Shown here: positions 38,401-42,359 of the stretch, in pieces | Numbering within the stretch: the first letter of the stretch is position 1 | How the letters are laid out: the number at the start of each line of letters is the position of its first letter | From: Verrucomicrobiota bacterium | GTDB lineage: Bacteria; Verrucomicrobiota; Verrucomicrobiia; Opitutales; Oceanipulchritudinaceae | Direction of reading: 5' to 3' | Assembly: GCA_021208135.1 (NCBI GenBank) | Contig: JAJOKB010000013.1 | Coordinates: forward strand, 1-42,359 | DNA length: 42,359 bases | Translations under genes and position numbers: made by a program | Notes under the pieces: model-generated | What the model was told of the DNA's origin: nothing | The model's input: the letters and a program-made list of their open reading frames with translations, nothing else | Database searches by the model: none

Positions 38401-41400
38401 GTACCTGCGATATCGAGATCTGAACGGGCAAAAATGTTCAAGGCGCCGGTCACCGTTACCACATTGTCAACTGTAACCAATTGAGTTCCCTCAATGTTCA
38501 GCGTGCCAGACACGTTGATATCAGCATCAAGATTCACCAGACCACGACCGCGCAGCAAAGTTGTGCTTTGAGTCTGTACTGAACCAGTGAGATTCAAGTG
38601 GCGATTGGTGGAAATGAAGACATCACCATTGAGGACGGATCCTGCCAAGAATTCCATGGCGAGGTCAGTGGCGATACTCCAGGTGGTTCTGCCGCCGACA
38701 GCAACAAGCGCTTCGGCATCCATGCTGAGCGCTGCCAGGACAAAGTTACCGCCAGAAATAATACTACCGACTGCATCCACATGGCCAAAGCTGATGAAGG
38801 ACAAATTCGCAGAGCTGGAAAGTGTGCCATCCATAGTAGCGTCACCATCCACACGGATAGTGGCGGACGCCTGAGTGGCTAGAGTACCATTCAGAGCGAG
38901 GTCGCCCTTCACGCGCAGATTAAGCAAACCGCCCGCAGTCACAGTGCCTATTTGAGTCATATCGTTCTCGACGGTGACGAGCATCGAAGAACCTGAAGTC
39001 AGCTGTCCAGTAACGGTCAAATCCGTACCCACGGTGAGGCTTATCATTCCGCCGGCGTAACGTTATCGCTCAAACTCAGTGCTCCACCGGTAACAACTGT
39101 CATTCCGTTAGTGGCGGCGAGACGGTTGCTGATGTTAGCGTTGCCTGCAACGTTGGCATTGAAACCTGCGCCCACACTGAAGTCTGCGGTTGAATCAAGC
39201 TTCCGGCGTTGATGGAAGCAGCCGAGCGTGCATCCACCACACCTGAAATTGCGAGTCCCGCAGCGGCATTGATCGTGAGATTTCCGATTACGGTGAGATT
39301 GTCAGCGATACTCATGCCGTTAGCAATCGAGGAAACGGCCAAAGTTCCGAGTACCTCAACATCGCCTGATAGGGAAACTGTATTCAGTGCGGAAACGATA
39401 GCGTTCGCACCCAATTCAACAGTACCTGTCAATGCAGCTGAGCCCCCAGCGGTCAAACTAAAGAGACCGTCTACCGTGAGTTCGGCGTCGATGCTGACAT
39501 TGCCATCGGCACTCAGCATCATGGTGGACGGTGTGGAAACCGTACCCTGGATGCTGATATTTGAAGCGGAATCCATAACCACAGCACCGACCACAGCCAA
39601 GACGTTGGCGAATTCAATGCTACCCGCAGTGGATTCGGCGTTGAATGCTCCCCCCACTGAGAGTGAGGCGTTGCTGGATATACTGCCTGCCAAAACATCA
39701 AGGTTGGTGCCAACTGTGAGAGAATCGACCAAGGAAACCAGACCAGAGGCTGTCACCACGAGGCCTTCAGCCACTTCGACTGCACCGAACAGAGACAAGT
39801 TTCCGCCGCTGACGATGGTAGCATTTTCACCGAGATCAACCGTACCGCCAAAGCTGGCATTGCCTGAACTGGTGAATGAGAAGTTTCCAGATACATCGAT
39901 AACTGCGTCCACTGCGGAAGTTCCGCCCACTGCGATGGCAGCGGTTTGTGGGGTCAACAAGGAACCGTTCATGACCAAAGCTCCTGCGAGATCCAGAGCT
40001 ACCGTTCCCGCCACATTGAGCGCTCCGCCGACAGAGGATGTTGCGGCAGCTTGTGTGCCGGTAACATCAAGCAACCCGGTGATCGTCACTGCAGCGCTGT
40101 TATTGAAGCTGCCGACCACTGCGATCAAGTCGCCGTTGAGAACCAAAGTATTGGCAATGCTGAATACGGTACCACTGCTTACTGAAAGATCATTGCTGAT
40201 ATCGACGTTGCCATTCAGGGTGGTGCTGGCACCGGAGACCAGATCCACCAGCGCGGCGGTTTGAAGGGCTCCGAGAACGGTGAGGTTGTTGCCAGCGGCA
40301 ATATTCAATACATCGCCACCGACCAGCAGAGTTCCGTCGCTGGTGAAGTTACCAGCCACGACCACATTCAGATCGTCGGTCACATTTACGGTGCCTGTGA
40401 GGAGGAGATGACCGCCGCCATTGATGATGGCTTCGCCACGGACAACAATGCTATTGCGGATATCCATATTACCCTGACCATCGAGAGTCAGGTCACCTTC
40501 CACCGTCACTGTGGCGTTCACAGTCGTGGTACCGGTCACTTCGATATCAAAGTCACCATCCACATCAAGTCTGCCGGTGAGAAGCAGGTTACCGCCAGCC
40601 TTGAGGGTGGCATCTTCAGCCACATCGATCGCCCAGATGATGCTCATGTTGCCACCGGAAATGGCATCCAGAGTCTTGGCTGCATTGACATTGCGGGCCA
40701 AGGTCAAATCACCGCCGGCATTGATATGGATAGTATCCAGGCCGAAGAACGCGCCGTTGATGACGGTGTTGCCTACCGTCTGAATATCGGCAGCGCCAAA
40801 TACCAGAATGCTGCCGTCGGAGCGCATGCTACCGCTGTTGACATCCAGCGTTTCTTCGACGGTCAAAGTGCCAGCGAGACGCAATTCACCCGTTGAGGTG
40901 GCATCAAAGTAGCCGCCAACTTCCATCAATCCGGTGATGCGGATCTGATTGCGGGAGGATAGATCGGCGTTACCACCGACAAACAGGACGTTGCGCAGAT
41001 CCATCAGGCCTTCGCTATCAATCACCAAATCTCCGGTAATATCGAGCGCACCATTGATAGTGGCAGTCGAGCCGGCATTGATAGTAATGTTACCGCCAGC
41101 GGCCAAGCTGCCAATGATGAGGGTGCTGGAACCACTGTTAAAGGCTGCACTGCCATCGACGTTGGTATTGCCGGAAACCAGGATGGCTCCGACAGCGTTG
41201 AAGACCACTTCCGTTGCACCGAGGACGGTATCAATAATGGTGATGCTGCCGCCCACGTTGGCATCAATGCGGTCCGTGAGGCTTTGCAGATTACCTTCAA
41301 TGTCCAGATGACCGCCGACCAACAAGTCGATAGCACCTTGAGCGATAAAACCACCCTCGACAACCATGTTGCCTGCCACGTCTATGTCCATAGTAGCGCC

Positions 41401-42359
41401 ACCTGCGATTGATCCAAGCAATGTCATCGCAGCGGAGGTGAGGATATCGACGGCACCGCCGGCATTGAGGTTGCCGTTCATGTTGAGCGCACCGGTCGAA
41501 TCTATGTTGAGCGCACCACCTATCGAGCCATTGGCCAGGATATCGGTGGTACGGCTGGCAACAACATTACCATTCACATCACGGGTTCCGACGGAGATAT
41601 TGACATCGCCACGGGTATTCAGACCTCCAAATACCAGAAATTCCAAGTTTCCGGGTGAGGTGAGCGTCACATCGCCTCCGACAACCATCATGTTACCGAC
41701 TTCAATGGAGATGGTTCCTGCGGTGGTCACTGCCAAATTGGCGAGCGGTGCGAGGTTGCTCAAGCTTCCGATGAAGACGTTACCAAAGACCGCATCGAAA
41801 TTGGCAGCAGTATCGATTGTTACCGATCCCTGACTCATCCAAGTGAGCGGCGCGAGGGTGCCCAGGGCGATGTTTGCACCGGCCGATAGTTGAGTTGCGC
41901 CGCCAACAACCACGCTACCATTCAAGGTGATGGTTGCTGGAGTTTCGATCAACAAATCACCGGTGACCGAGAGGGTCTCACGGATATCCACTGCACCTGC
42001 CACATCGAGAGTCATGGCCCCACCGGAAATTAATCCGCCCACAACCGTGAGTGTCGAATCGGTGCTAATACTCATGTCCGAACCGCTTTGCAAAGTACCA
42101 TTGATGTTAACGGCAGACGTGATGGTCGCGGACAGTGCGCCACTGGCGCTCAGGATACCATCCAGAGTGAGGCTGTGGGCAACCAAGGTGACATCACCGC
42201 CGACCAGGATGACAGACCCAAGTTCAATATCGTCGCTGGCCACGGCGGCAAAATCACCACCGATATCAGCATTCCCGTCAAAGCGAACGGAACCATCAGC
42301 GGCTGTGAGCTGAACTGCATCTTGGCTGACGAGATTGCCTGTCAGGCTTAGGTCGCCAC
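35445..42359 (-). CDS. C-terminal part of a giant filamentous-haemagglutinin-like adhesin, frameshifted twice
   Basis: Partial. The frame is open through the right edge, and about 2305 residues are present. Almost the whole length is short beta-strand repeats of about 20 residues with Gly, Asn and Asp turns (DLTVTGQLTSG, DLNVVVAGNFTSDG, GDVDIR, NLTVIGNLTINAAAG). This resembles the stacked-coil architecture of filamentous haemagglutinin. The last 190 residues are non-repetitive (VDLPLAMANSTFEIVGSSLT, ERERTALTAAALLSSE) and could be the anchor or secretion part. There is no PEP-CTERM, no Trp-rich tail and no barrel. Frame breaks are near 39200 and 39057, where one base appears missing at each. 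The start and any TPS secretion domain are beyond the window. Confidence 0.8.

Noticed and set aside
39209..40264. Long plus-strand open frame opposite the giant adhesin
   Set aside because: It mirrors the repeat codons of the minus-strand gene, with a Pro/Ser/Thr-rich composition expected from antisense of Gly/Asn/Val repeats, and has no signal, motif or start site. Others in 36-42 kb are the same.

Overview
The window looks like a piece of a Verrucomicrobiota chromosome, most likely class Opitutia (Opitutales/Puniceicoccales). This is inferred from gene content: PEP-CTERM proteins ending in IPEPSTYAAIFGL plus an Arg tail, a TonB receptor with an ELPEFRVVAE-type N-terminus, autotransporter-associated beta-strand repeats, delta-60 repeats, and a Trp/Tyr-rich C-terminal domain. 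No rRNA, tRNA or CRISPR was recognised.

Layout, left to right. 1-107 holds the start of a REP-associated tyrosine transposase (RAYT) reading off the left edge. It is followed by about 340 bases with REP-like GGAC-N-GTCC palindromes. 447-1729 holds a four-helix membrane protein, an acyl carrier protein and an overlapping NeuD/PglD-like acyltransferase. 1735-4723 (minus) holds ruvB, murA and a basic low-complexity protein. 4993-6782 is aspS, followed by a convergent exported endonuclease/exonuclease/phosphatase-fold enzyme. 7835-12218 is a TonB-dependent receptor and a secreted protein with a Trp/Tyr-rich tail. 12293-14637 is a tightly packed operon (small membrane protein, YceI, photolyase). 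14651-17497 (minus) is a secreted propeller/Ig/delta-60 protein with the same type of Trp-rich tail. 17615-19821 (minus) is cysN and cysD. 20226-29119 (minus) is a polysaccharide/surface block: a beta-helix protein, two PEP-CTERM proteins and a roughly 1500-residue multidomain heparinase-like lyase. A 2-hydroxyacid dehydrogenase follows. 30529-42359 (minus) holds a PEP-CTERM autotransporter-repeat protein, a BspA-type leucine-rich protein and the C-terminal 2300 residues of a giant adhesin running off the right edge.

How the genes fit together: much of the right two thirds encodes exported or surface proteins for glycan binding, cleavage and adhesion. CysDN makes activated sulfate, and the PEP-CTERM tails imply an exosortase encoded elsewhere. 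This fits a glycan-feeding or biofilm lifestyle, but that is inference.

The most important caveat is that at least 20 single-base frameshifts are scattered through otherwise well-conserved genes, including the essential aspS. Nearly all are either one extra base in a homopolymer of 4-7 or one missing base at a short run. Correcting them restores family-typical lengths, so they are probably sequence or consensus errors. Gene coordinates below span the repaired reading frames.
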